A stretch of DNA of 64,000 nucleotides from Apostichopus japonicus (Eukaryota; Echinodermata; Holothuroidea; Aspidochirotida; Stichopodidae): contig NC_092562.1 in the NCBI RefSeq assembly GCF_037975245.1, forward strand, positions 5,014,001-5,078,000. The letters are read 5' to 3'. A program made the position numbers and the translations under genes. Below are positions 11,795 to 24,477 of this stretch, in pieces. Below the pieces are notes generated by a model. That model saw only the letters and a list, made by a program, of their open reading frames with translations, searched no databases and had not been told where the DNA came from. Position 1 is the stretch's first letter, and each line of letters opens with the position of its first letter.

Positions 11795-14700
11795 CTAAAA
11801 GAACCAGCGGCAGGGCATTGGGTTATGTTCGATTGGTGGAAGGCACATGTCAATCTTCTCGCAGCCATGTGGCGACCACCCCTGTGAAATCAATCAGATA
11901 TCAGATGTAAAACGGGAACAATAAATTAATATGAAATATGTCAGTGAATTATACCTTAATTAAATAGTAGGATGACTTATTGGATGAATGGATGGATGAA
12001 TAAAAGAATCACTAAACGAGTCTTTAAGGGAGGACTTGAAGGATAATGACGACATCGGAAATGACTTAAGGGATGACTTAACAGATGACTTAAGTGAGGA
12101 CTTAACAGATGACTTAAGGGATGACTTAACAGATGACTAAAGTGAGGACTTAACAGTTGACTTGGGAGGGCGTTGTGGTCAAGTGGTTAAGGCAGTGGAC
12201 TTGTGATCTAAGGATTACAGGTTCGAGCCCTGGCCAGATCATTGCGTAGTGTCCTTGGGCAAGGCGCTTTATCTCCATTGCCTCTCTTCACCCAGGTGTA
12301 TAAATGGGGACCTGCGAGGTAACTTGTAAATATAGTTGCGTGCGCCGGTTTGTGGCTGCACCCTATGGGAAGTCCCCCGGGGGACACGTGGTTGTGGTGC
12401 ACTGTGGTGCCCCAGGAGAGATTGTTTGAATTGTGCACACTTTGGTGTGTGGGTGTGACAAGTTACCAATGACCAAGGGTTAAGTTGTAAAGTCGTGTGA
12501 GGAGGCATTAGCCTCATACAAGACTGTAAACCTTCAACTTTAACTTTAACTTTAACTTTTGACTTAAGTGAGGGCTTAACAGATGACTTAAGTGAGGACT
12601 TAACAGATGACTTAAGTGAGGACTTAACAGATGACTTAAGTGAGGACTTAACAGATGACTTAAGGGATGACTTAACAGATGACTAAAGTGAGGACTTAAC
12701 AGATGACTTAGGGGATGTCTTAACAGATGACTTAAGTGAGGACTTAACAGATGACTTAAGGGATGACTTAACAGATAACTAACGTGAGGACTTAACAGTT
12801 GACTTGAGGGAGGACTTAACAGATGACTTAAGGGATGACTTAACAGATGACTAAAGTGAGGACTTAACAGTTGACTTGGGAGGGCGTTGTGGTCAAGTGG
12901 TTAAGGCAGTGGACTTGTGATCTAAGGATTACAGGTTCGAGCCCTGGCCAGATCATTGCGTTGTGTCCTTGGGCAAGGCGCTTTATCTCCATTGCCTCTC
13001 TTCACCCAGGTGTATAAATGGGGACCTGCGAGGTAACTTGTAAATATAGTTGCGTGCGCCGGTTTGTGGCTGCACCCTATGGGAAGTCCCCCGGGGGACA
13101 CGTGGTTGTGGTGCACTGTGGTGCCCCAGGAGAGATTGTTTGAATTGTGCACACTTTGGTGTGTGGGTGTGACAAGTTACCAATGACCAAGGGTTAAGTT
13201 GTAAAGTCGTGTGAGGAGGCATTAGCCTCATACAAGACTGTAAACCTTCAACTTTAACTTTAACTTTTGACTTTAGTGAGGACTTAACAGATGACTTAAG
13301 TGAGGACTTAACAGTTGACTTGAGGGAGGACTTAACAGATGACTTAAGAGATGAATTAACAGATGACTTAAGGGATGCCTTAACAGATGACTTAGGGGAT
13401 GTCTTAACAGATGACTTAAGTGAGGACTTAACAGATGACTTAAGTGATGACTGAACAGATGACTTAAGTGAGGACTTAACAGATGACTTAAGAAATGACT
13501 GAACAGATGACTTAAGTGATGACTTAACAGTTGACTTGAGGGAGGACTTAACAGATGACTTAAGCGAGGACTTAACTAACAGATGACTTAAGGGAGGACT
13601 TGAAGGATGCTTATAATGACGACATAAGAAATGACTTCAGAGATGATTAAAATAATAATACTAGTATTATTGATAGGATGGTTTGAAGGGATGACTTAAT
13701 AGATGATTGAAAGGGTTGCCTTAATGGGATTGCATAATGGATGTCTAAAAGAATGAGATCTATATAGTGTTAGCAAGGTAATTATTACTTCGGTCAAAAA
13801 GAAATAAATATTAAAAACACTAACCAATATGCCGTTATCACAGATATTGAGTTGTGGTTCTCCAATATCACCAATTAATGACTGTACGTGTTGATCACGT
13901 GCTTTGTTGATGATGGCAAGTTGTTCTTGGTACTCTTGCGTCGACGGTCTTTACACGGAAAAACAAAGTAATCAGGTTATTATACAGACGGAATAACCAA
14001 TGTCTTATGTAGACTTACTACTATGTCGGTTTTGGCGTTCCATATACTTCATTCAGCTGTCTGTGTTTGTATACGTTAAGCAAATTCAATTGAGACAAAA
14101 TGTTATGTTCGCATGTTTGAACGAGTGTTTTACAATGGCCATGGTATAGTTTTATACATAGATGATTATCATTATGACACTAAAACCACATCAAATTTAT
14201 TTAATTATCCGAGAAGGTAAAAGGTAGCTGATTGAATTTTCACGGAAAGATAGTATGAGTTTGTCAGTAGGACCTACACAGTATCAAAACACATTATCGT
14301 AGAAACCACTGTTCAAAAACGAGGTATGTGAGATACCTGAATTCAATATGACGTTAGTTCAATCAACTTTAAAAAGTGGTCTGATAAAACCTACTTGATG
14401 GGATACGATTCCCCCGGATCTCGACCCAGATGGAAAAGGAAAGGTTCGTCGTTATGATCTGTCAGAGTATCCGTAGTAAAATTCTCTAAATACTGACCAG
14501 AGCAAGGATCGCCATAAATATTTTTGAACTGAGGGCGAAAGGTGATACATAAAATGCAGTTTGGGTTGTTGGTCGTTTCAGTTTGCATGTTATCGATATC
14601 ATCTCTACATATTATTTACTGGGGCATGAGGTTTTATTTGTTAATTGATAAATTGTTTACAATAATGTCAACCTCACGCTCCTGGTGGATTGAACTGAAT

Positions 14701-17700
14701 CTTGTTAAGGGGCTGTTCCAGGAATTTAAAAAAGAGGTGGCGTTGAACCTATGCCAACTTCCTTTCTTTTCGTTTTTGGTTACTCAAACATCGTTTTCCC
14801 TCTGCTTACAAGTCTTTGCGTACCGCAATTATGATTGCTAGTTCATGATTGTGTGCAAAACTATTCTGAAGTTCACGTTGGTCTGTGGCTAAGCAGTTTA
14901 AGAACATTTAAATATACCCTTTCTCCCAGTGTCCAAGTCCAGTAATGCGCCTTGTAGTCTCCAACACGCACCGCAAAGAGACCATCACCACGGTAATAAA
15001 AGATCGTGTTCTTCTTCAATGTGGCATCTTTGGGTTTATCAATTAGGAGGGGCCAAAGACTCTGTCCGTCTAACGGCCTCTCTGGGTTAGAGACCTCCGA
15101 TCCAGTGATGTCAAGGATGGTGTTGAACAGATCCATAACTGTAGCAGGTTCCTTTTCAATCTATAATTTTTAATGAGATGCAAATTATATGCATGTGTTA
15201 TAACGGCCTGGATATGTGTTCTCCCCAGATTCTGTACAAGTGTTACTCTCCTGTCGTTAGTCTTTATTTTTCCATAGCCGAATGATACTCTACCAATGGG
15301 TACATTGACCTGTAACTTTTTCATCTTTAATGAAATGTGCATTTGATGACTTATTTTTTAGCATCTTCCTGCGAGTATTGAACTCAGCTGCCAGTGACGT
15401 CAGCAGACCTCAATTACATTGAGTGCATAAGGGAGGACGTACTGATGGTACCCTCAATAAACCAAACACAAAGGCCGCAAATGTTCCAATTTAAGAAAGG
15501 ATAATGCCATCCACTTACTGACTCACTCTCCCAATACTCCTCCTCCACCCCCCCCCCCCCTTTCAGCACCAGCTGTTCCTTCCATACAATAAATAAAGAT
15601 CATCTATGAAGTGGTTGCGTTTGGGATTTTTTATTGACGTACCTGTCCTCGTTTAATGACACCTGGCCACCAAGCTATACCAGGTACCCGCATGCCTCCC
15701 TCGAAGGTGGTGATTTTGCTGCACATAAAGGGTCCTGCACTGCCAGCTGCATAACCATAAAAATTGTACAAAATTGTAAACATTTATAAGTAAATATTAT
15801 TATGTTCTTTTTACCGGCACCGTACAAAAAGAAAGAAATGGGAATGCTTTGGTGAAATTTGATGATATTTTTTCGTCGTTTTTGTTTACTTTTGTGATAT
15901 AATTTTATGAGAATAAATATGCAAATGTTAATTGTACTGGAGGTATGTTTTTAGAGAGGGGGGTGTTTTATAAGCTATAACGACCTTCTTATAGTTATAT
16001 TTCAACATGGCAGATGGACAATGCTCATGTAGCAGTTTCTGATCTTTCTTTGTGACCATTATAATCAGATAATATAATTTTCAAATTTCATGGAGTTGGT
16101 ACAACATGTCGGGATGACGCGAAAGTTCCATTTAGTGTCTACCCTTGCTTTACAGTGATGTGTTGGTAATTCGAACTTACATTCCAGACCCTGGTAACCA
16201 GCTGGGCCATTATCAGAAGAGAAAAATACAAAAGTATTTCTGTGAAGTTTTAGTTCTTTTAGTTTCGCGATTATCTGTCCTACGCCGTAGTCCAAATCTC
16301 GAACAACGTCACCGTAAAGGCCACGCTGGCTGGTACCAAGGAACTCCTTGGCGGCTCCCAGGGGTGTATGGGTCCCATCTGCTGCCCAGTAAAGGAAAAA
16401 CGGCACATCTTGGTTCCTCTCGATGAATTTTATTGCGTCCTGTTGAAATGTGGTGAAGACGTTTGTTATAATATTACGATTGTTTTCTTTCATTATGATT
16501 GCCACATACATAATTAGTAATTAATTTGCGGTTTATCTATACCACTGACCCAGTCAAATATAAAAACTTAACACTTCTGCTGCTACTATAATATTACTAA
16601 CACTACTAGTACTTCTAACACTACGATACTACATTAGTACTACGACTACTGTTGTTACTGTCAATACCAGTACTGCTATACTACTACTATAATTAACATC
16701 TAGTAGTAGTAGTAGAAGTAGTAGTAGTAGTAGTACTACTACTACTACTACTTCTACTACCTCCACCATCCCTACTACTACTTATACTATTACTACCACT
16801 ACTACCACTTCTACTACTACCAGTACTAGTAGTACAACGACTTCTACTAGTACTACTAGTACTAGTACTACTACTACCATTCCACTGCTACTACTTATAC
16901 TACCACTACCACTATACAACACACTACTACTAGTAATACTACTACTAATACTACCACTAATACTACCATCATCACTACAACCAGTATACTACACACTACT
17001 ACTACTACTAGTAGTACCACTACTACTACTACTACTACCACCACAACTACTTACACTATACAACACACAACTACTAGTACTACTACTAATACTACCACTA
17101 CTACTACCATTATCACTACAACCAGTATACTACACACTACTACTACTACTAGTAGTACCACTACTACTACTACTACTACTACCACAACTACTTACACTAT
17201 ACAACACACTACTACTAGCACTACTACTTATACTACTGATACCTATACTATCATTACCACTACTACCAGTATACTACACACTACTACTATTGCTAGTACT
17301 ACTACTACTACTACTACTAACATTACCACTACTACCAGTATACTACACACTACTACTACTAGTACCACTACTACTACTACTACTACTACCACAACTACTT
17401 ACACTATTACTAATACCATATCTTCCACCACTACCCCATAACCATTACGATTACTCTATTTAGCTCTGTTATATCTCTCACCTCGGTCCAAAGACGCGTC
17501 AGGTTCGATTCACCTGTTTCTAAATTCATGAAAAATTCCCTTTCGAAGTATCTCCCAACCATGTCACGATCTCTGAAGACTTCCACATTGGGTGTATTAA
17601 TGTTATCGTGAGGTCCCAAGTGGTTCCCGTTGGATCCGAAAAATTCATGGAAGCCTTGATTCATTGGATGTGATTCCTCTGTATTACCAATGTGCCTGTC

Positions 17701-19342
17701 ATTATAAGTAAGTAAAAGATAAAAACATTAAGCTATCTTATACAAAAATTAAAATGACGTCACCGCTCGCATTGACCACTAACGAAACGTCTCCTTTAAA
17801 ACAAATTAGTAGTAAAAGAATATTATAAATATGGAAACATTTTGCCTGTGTGGGCTCCGTAAATATTCATTATATATTAACTAATAAACATAACTAATGT
17901 ACTTTCTAAATTTTACTAAAAGAGAGGGCGGTATTGCATGCTTTTCTTACCATTTTCCAATTGCTTTGTTCCTATACCCACGTGCTGCCAGTATCTCAGC
18001 AATGGTTTCCTCTTCGGCTTTGAGTCCACCGGTGACATTTGGGAAGAAAACCGAGTTGCGACCAAAATGTGTATTTGTATAGATTCCTGTTCTAATAGGT
18101 AGTCTGCCTGTCATCAATCCAGCACGGGCTGAAAGTAAAATAAAGCCGAACTTGTACCCTGAATGAATAACCAACAATGACGTGTACAGGATATCGCTAT
18201 AGGGTGGGGCGCCCCATCTATCCTTCTCCTCTTATGTTTCAAAAACATATGTGTCCCTTTTCATAAATTAAAAGATCATTGCGCATTAATGTTAATAAAA
18301 ATAACGTGTTTTCATTTATATTAAGAAAAATGTTTAAAAAATGGACTATTGCTAAGAAGTTAAGAAACGTGTAATGAGAAAATGCCATTTTGTTGAAACA
18401 TCTAAAAATAATGTGTATCCACCAGGTCCCGTACGGGAAAAATCTGCGCATGCGTGAGGACACCCGATACTCATGACTCGTAGTTACTCTACTAACAATG
18501 AGTATCGGCTGCTGCAGGTGGATGTATTTATTGCGACTGTGATACATTGAATCCCTTTAAATGTTATTTGTATCAGAGTTGACGACCAATGTTTACTTAC
18601 ACGGAGAACACATGGGGTAAGCGGAATAAAAGTCAGTAAAGAGGGCGCCCTGTTCTGCCAAACGGTCAATGTTTGGGGTCTCCTGAGCTTCATTTCCATA
18701 ACATCCAGGATCACCCCACCCCATCTGGAAAAAATATTGCAAGGAAAGAAAAACGCAGAATAAAATGGAAGGGTTAATGATAATAAATAATCATACAACC
18801 ATTGTGTCAGTTACACCACATGGCGAAATATACCCCTTAATTAAATCCACTTTCCCCAACCCAAGTGTGCCACACAACCCCCCCCCCCCCGCCCGGCTCT
18901 CCTCCCCACCCCCTTCACAGCTTTCCATCCTCTGACGCCACCTTGTCAACACTCAGATTGCGCCTGAATAAAAGTCCAAATCAATGATCTTAGGCCGGTC
19001 TATAAAATTCATGTCATCTAATTTAATTCATTCATTTGAGAAGCCACTACGACATTGCTTATAACATCCTTACCACTTTCTGTTGCATATTCATGTTGCT
19101 TGTTTCTGCAATATATTCACTTGTATATTGAGCTGTTATTTATTATTATTATTATCATTATGGTACGTAATATATCAGAGTGAATAAAAATTGAAAAAAT
19201 ATTATGACAGTCATGTTCTTACGTCATCCATGAAAAGTATTATGATATTCGGATTTCTCGATGTTTTCTTCGGGTTACCGGAAACAAGTCCGACAAACAT
19301 AACCCCGAGTAGGATGAGCAATCGATATCGGTCCCGATGCAT
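11795..19342 (-). CDS. GALNS: N-acetylgalactosamine-6-sulfatase, 10 exons, 528 aa
   Basis: This is a lysosomal sulfatase that removes 6-sulfate from GalNAc and Gal residues of chondroitin and keratan sulfate. Exons (minus strand): 19342-19223, 18724-18601, 18128-17951, 17695-17482, 16439-16181, 15746-15643, 15160-14918, 14528-14395, 13948-13825, 11881-11795. All introns are GT-AG and all phases close, giving 1587 nt. An in-frame TAA precedes the ATG, and residues 1-21 are a signal peptide. Active-site residues visible: D39-D40 (end of exon 1), C79 in CSPSR (the formylglycine site, split between exons 2 and 3), R83, K140, H142, H236, D288-N289, and K309 in [10 protein letters not shown]. By memory these fall at, or within one residue of, the human numbering. 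The C-terminal HLGRDPGE and the cysteine-rich tail also match GALNS over other arylsulfatases. The length is close to human (522 aa). Intact and probably functional. Confidence 0.94.
12164..12558 (+). mobile_element. tRNA-derived SINE, copy A
   Basis: The head has pol III promoter boxes: A box TGGTCAAGTGG near 12177 and B box GGTTCGAGCCC near 12220. A ~300-base body of unknown origin follows, then a 3' tail of AACTTT repeats. It is flanked by TTGACTT on both sides (12157-12163 and 12559-12565), a 7-bp target duplication. It is inserted in the sense opposite to GALNS. Confidence 0.85.
12878..13266 (+). mobile_element. tRNA-derived SINE, copy B
   Basis: Nearly identical to the copy 714 bases upstream, differing at very few bases in the body and by one fewer AACTTT tail unit. 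It has the same TTGACTT flanks and the same ~45 bases of upstream minisatellite. The shared flanks mean it arose by duplication of the array and not by a second insertion. Confidence 0.85.
16565..17440. repeat. ACT/AGT triplet tract in GALNS intron 4
   Basis: About 870 bases of ACT triplets with blocks of AGT near 16702-16733, and CTAGTAGTAC interruptions. A longer period is visible where CAGTATACTACACACTACT recurs near 16981, 17124, 17266 and 17336. ACT and AGT are complementary, so single strands can fold on themselves. The tract ends about 40 bases from GALNS exon 4. Confidence 0.92.
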
Positions 19343-19964
19343 ATTAAGTTATGATGATCTATGGAATCAATTCAGACGTCGAAAGCCATAAGTTAGGCCT
19401 AGTAACGTTATTATTAATGTTAATCATCGTCGCATACAAATCTATTTTTGCATTAACTAACATCGATATTGTACAATCTTACTATATAATGTTAAAATGA
19501 CTATAAACAAAAAAAGTTATCAACAATGCCCTGACTTTGTAAAACTAAAAAGGATAAAATAATTTCACCATCACGGTTAAAGAATTCCTCAAATTCAGAG
19601 AAATTTTAAAGTCTAAAACTTGTTTCGGATGAATTTTGATAGGATTTTCTACGAACTTGTTTGCATGTATATATGAGGCAGCTGTATGAATAATCAAATA
19701 ATTGCAAAACAACTTTGCAATTGCTTTCTCTCAAAATATCTGTCACGATGGTGCGAATATTTCTTTCCATAATCATACATATTCCGAGTCCAGACTACGG
19801 TTTGATTAAAACAACTCAATCTAAATCTTTTCGCATATTTCGTTTGGTCTCTGGTTTTAAAAAAATTCACCCATTATTAATTATAATAGGATTGAAATTG
19901 ATCAAATTAATATACAAGCTGCTCCTATAGATTTTTCTTTTAAGAAACTGAAGGTTTAATTAAC
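19343..19964. other. GALNS upstream flank
   Basis: AT-rich; no TATA box or untranslated exon could be placed with confidence. The GALNS promoter presumably lies here or further right. Confidence 0.4.
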
Positions 19965-21113
19965 TAGTAATTAATAATTCCATTTGGTTCTCAGCATGTC
20001 TACATCCGGGCTCCTTTTCACACTTGGTATTAATCACATGTTTGAAGAAAAAATAAGAAAAAAAAATCAAGCTTTTGACTCCGACAATTTTTTCTTCTGA
20101 AAATTAAGTGTGACTATTCTTGGACCGAAGTAAATTTAGAAGGCATAATATTATACAATAAGCGAAACATAAATTAACTTGTTAAACCTGCTGCAACTTC
20201 AACCTATTTTAATGCAGAACCGACTCTGTGAATTGTTGTCATTTTATTTAGCTAATTTGCTGTTACGTGACTCGCGAAAACATTATGTAGGCATGGAGTT
20301 AATTAAATCTCTCAAACGCCAACCATTAATTCTAGACGTATTTTCGAGTGTGGTTTTTTTTCTTCATATTTGAATGTTGTTTAATTTTTGATCAGCATTC
20401 CGTGTTACCAGCATTCGCATTGATGTACGGTAGATACTCTTAGCGCAAGATTGTCATACACAAACGTATTTACTTAATTATTTGAAATGTTTCATACTTA
20501 ATCTTCAAATAAATGTCTATAACAGAAACAAAGTCATTAGTAGTAATTAATAATTCCATTTGGTTCTCAACATTTCTACATCCGGTCTCCTTTCCACACT
20601 TGGTATTAATCACATGTTTGAAGAAAAAGAAGAAAATCAAATCAAAATTTTAACTTTGACAATTTTTCTTCTGAAAATGAAATGTGACTATATTCTCGGA
20701 CCGAAGTAAATTTAGAAGGCATAAAATTATACAAGTAAGCGAAACAAAAATTAACTTGTTAAACCTGCTGCAACTTAAACCTATTATAATGCAGAACCAA
20801 CTCTTTGAATTGTTGTCATTTTATTAGCTAATTTGCTGTTACGTGACTCGCGAAAACATTATGTAGGCATGGAGTTAATTAAATCTCCCATGCATACGCC
20901 AACCATTAATTCTAGACGTATTTTCGAGTTGGTTTTTTTTCTTCATATTTGAATGTTGTTTAATTTTTGATCAGCATTCCGTGTTACCAGCATTCGCATT
21001 GATATACGGTAGATATACTCTTGGCGCAAGGTTGTCATACACAAGCGTATTTACTTATTTGAAATGTTTCATACTTGAACTTCAAATAAATGTCTATTAC
21101 AGAAACAAAGTCA
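19965..21113. repeat. ~575-bp tandem duplication
   Basis: Two direct copies, about 19965-20538 and 20540-21113. Both start around AGTAATTAATAATTCCATTT and end around AAATGTCTAT(A/T)ACAGAAAC. They differ by scattered substitutions and small indels. No coding potential is conserved between them, and no terminal inverted repeats were seen. Confidence 0.9.
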
Positions 21114-22010
21114 AAGTTTTCCGAAATAAAAATTAAAAAAAAAAACTCGTCTACAGCAGCCATACTTTTACACTTAATTAAAACAGTTAGCACTTTATAA
21201 AAACAAAGGATTAATAATAGATCCAATTTAGCGATATATGAGTGATATCAAGCGTAAACAACTGCTACCAAAGTATATATAGACCGATATTTATCAATTC
21301 GATGACATTGGTGTGTATGCATTCAAGCGAGGATTAAAAACATACGACCAAATGTTGTTAAATGTTTGTTGGATGTTATAACATTCCCTTGTTTGTATAT
21401 GGTTGAACAATTTTTGGTTATAAAACTTTTGAAAAGTCTGATAACAAGTTTTAAAACTCTATTTTATATCAGAAACTGCGATTTACATCTGTATGTATAC
21501 TGAGAAGCTATAACTCCATCCTCGATTTAGGCTTCAACAGAGTATTCCAAAAGAGTTGTCATATATTTGAAAATGAATATCTTGACATATCAATATAGAA
21601 CTATCATATAATATATATATAAAATAATAATTATACGATCTGTATATATATATAGATATATAATACTTCTTCTTGATTTCATTTTCACGTTAATATATCA
21701 ACAAAGGTCCTTCAAGATGAAAGTGATTGAAGCAAATCGACTTATAACGCGACTAGATGATATGATGTCATCGTTATGTTGGGAATGCCCCTCTGGGAGC
21801 CGCAGGCATCCATTTTTTCGGGGGCTATCTCCTGTTTTTCGGGCCGTTTCGGAAGCCTTCGTATTTAGCTTGTAAGAGTAATATATACAGGTATCCATCA
21901 AACTGTGTACTGGTTAAAGTATACAGGCTTAGGTTTCTTTGGGTTTTTAGTTGTTTTTTTCTAATTTAAAGATATACGTGTATAAGTATATTTTGACTAC
22001 TCTCTTTTGC
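21114..22010. other. intergenic AT-rich stretch
   Basis: No gene recognised. A GC-richer patch at about 21785-21850 contains TTTTTCGGGGGCTATCTCC and resembles in composition the block near 22.1 kb. Confidence 0.4.
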
Positions 22011-22140
22011 CCACGGTTTGCTCCCAATACAGAAAACGGGAGCTCCCCAATACAGAAAACGGGAGCCCCCGAAAAACCGGGGCCTTCGGCTCCCCCATCG
22101 GCTCCTAGTAGAGGCTCCCGGTGGGGGGGGGGGGAATAAA
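22011..22140. repeat. GC-rich hairpin-prone block
   Basis: A short island in AT-rich surroundings. CCAATACAGAAAACGGGAGC occurs twice in tandem (about 22024 and 22047). Then come GGGGCCTTCGGCTCCCC, which can fold into a hairpin, and a G run near 22123. Origin unknown. Confidence 0.6.
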
Positions 22141-24071
22141 GTAGCACGACATATAATACTTCAACACTAAAGTTCTTGCTAATTATCTTTAAAATGCACC
22201 AGCTGCTTTCAGTCTGATTTTTTTTTTATATCTGAGAGACAAAAATGACTCCCAACCCCCACACCTCCACCTTAACCCCCACCCCACAAGGAATTGGTGG
22301 GACGGTATAAATGATACCTGCATATAGCAACCTGCTGGACATATCGGATAATTTTTACATGTACTCATATCACGGCTATTAATACTGTCCATGTCCATAT
22401 TATTCTATATCTGTAACTAAAACTTTGGATAACTCGGCAAACTGCCTCTCCCCCACCCTCCCCTCCCTCAAATGTGCTTTATTATCGTTAATACCATGTG
22501 TTGGTTAACCCCAACCATGGAGCTATATTCCCAGGTTTATAGCTCCATGCCCCAACACAGATGATTTATAGTTTATTTTTAAGACTTGAAACAACTTACC
22601 TGAAACTGATGTCCTGGCAATGGCTCTTCGCAAAGGTTGTTACTTCATCTGGCATTTGTTGTGAAGTGTTGAATTATTACTGTTTTGTTACCAGTTTTGT
22701 AGGAATTATTTCATTGTTAGCCACAATAGGTCACATCATTTGCTAGAAAGTACTAACATGAATATTCATTGAAAGAATGGTACATTCCAAACAATTGTTT
22801 ATTCGGTACTCTTAAAATGAAAGTAGAATTTTGTAAGTTAAACGTTTCCAAAAAATATCATTATTATTATTATTTGTTTTTTTGTATACCCTCCATGGTC
22901 TTCTATTAAGTTTCATGTCAGTGATATGATATTATTGAGTGTTTATTCAGCCTTTCATAGTTCGAATTTAATCACTTACCATGATTACATTGGTTACGTG
23001 TTGAGAGGGTAACAAGGTGACACGCCTACTCAAATCAATAAAACCACGTATTTTGGAAAGTCCAGTAAACTGATTTTTCAGCATTTCATAATAATTATTA
23101 TCTATCTGGGACTAATAAATCCTAATGACAGAAAAAAAAAACACATATGAAACGTTTTACCCGCGTTTATATATTAAAAGCACCCACCCAACTGCTTGTG
23201 TTTTATACTCGACGAGTTTCCATGCCAAGTGTATATGTTAGTGCAAGAGTTTATACACATTTTTATTTTGGAATATCCTGTGTGGTATATGTTTTACTAT
23301 ATAGTGATAAAGTCTTGATGTCAGGGGACTTGGGTTGCGAGTGGATCAGGTGGTTTGGTTTTCGTGGACATGGCTGGCTCTATACCTTGCTGATTTATCT
23401 GTCTATTAGTCTAGTTTAGTTTAGAAACTCAAGGATCAGGAAGCCTTACAGTAGCTTAGTTGAGCCCCTATCCGTGTAGGATCGTGGATGAACACTGGCT
23501 AATTTCAAGCCTTCTCTTTTTTCGATAAGTGTTCAGAGGATAACGAGGCAGGGGTGTGAATTCGGTCCCATGCCTGTTCACGGGACCGCCATTTTAACGT
23601 CCCCATCCGATGGACGAGAGTGTATTCTCCAGCATCTGACCACTTTCTCAAATACCGCGAGGTATATAGGCAAAGGCACCCCTATACGACCTCACTGCAG
23701 TTTGGATCCATTCTCCGTAAACACAGCGTACTGACTTTTAGCCAATTAACATCATGCGCATGCGTATATCTTCCCTTTCCGAAGAAAGTCGTGAATGATA
23801 CCTCTGACGTAAGACGGTATGATCACATGTTCACAGTCACGATGCATGGTAAACGTGACAGTTTAAAGGTGGGCTGAGATTATTGTTTAAGTTGTTTAGT
23901 TTTCATGTTGAGGTTCTGTCGAGGGGATTTTTTTTTCTTTACTAAAATAGATCACGAATGTATAACATATTTTAGCTTGGTTGAAAGGTGATATTATGAA
24001 TATATTGTGGTCGCGGATCAAAATGTATGTATTTACAGTCACGTGACGTCGAGATCCAGGTCAGACTCTAA
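22141..24071. other. intergenic, no gene recognised
   Basis: Only short unsupported frames. The stretch at about 23450-23720 (GTTCACGGGACCGCCATTTT and neighbours) is more GC-rich and looks like a decayed interspersed repeat, but I could not define its ends. Confidence 0.4.
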
Positions 24072-24477
24072 AGGCCCGGTCACACTATACCGATTTTTTA
24101 TCGGAATACTATCCGATTTTCCCGGAGGAATCGAAACAGCCAGTTTTTCGTTCGGGTCTTCTAGCCACAGTGATAAAGGACCTGATTTGCTATCTGTTGA
24201 GCCATTCCGATGTGGAATAGCCCTCTCTTAACTTTTGATATTGACTCCGTTCCCTTTTATCAGATAGCTATCCGATTTCTCTTCCGATTTTTATCGTTTT
24301 TCGATGTGACGTCACTTCATAATGTAGTCCGTTCCAGAACCCGTCAGATTTGGAGTAGGTATTCGAATATTCCACTGCATTCATTACATTCACTACCACA
24401 AACCTCACTCTTCGGCCTAAAATCGGAAAAAATCGGACCGTATTCCGATAAAATATCGCTGTAGTGTGACCGGGCCT
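24072..24477. mobile_element. Harbinger-like MITE with TAA target duplication
   Basis: This 406-bp element begins AGGCCCGGTCACACTA and ends TAGTGTGACCGGGCCT. The inverted repeats continue more loosely inward, each containing TATCGGAATAC. TAA flanks both sides (24069-24071 and 24478-24480). A 3-bp TWA duplication is characteristic of PIF/Harbinger elements. The interior is full of CCGAT/ATCGG motifs and has no transposase frame. Confidence 0.8.

Larger units (their letters stand above)
12018..13740 (-). repeat. 24-bp minisatellite in GALNS intron 9
   Basis: Degenerate tandem units alternating GATGACTTAAG and GAGGACTTAACA motifs, in total about 24 bases. It is interrupted by two SINE copies and decays into ATGAATGGATG-like sequence on the left and AATGACTTCAG-like units on the right. 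Confidence 0.92.

Noticed and set aside
12208-13231. Duplicate 76- and 82-aa minus-strand proteins
   Set aside because: They are antisense frames through the two SINE copies.
14542-14841. 99-aa plus-strand frame
   Set aside because: Starts as antisense of GALNS exon 8 and continues into intron 7; no supporting features.
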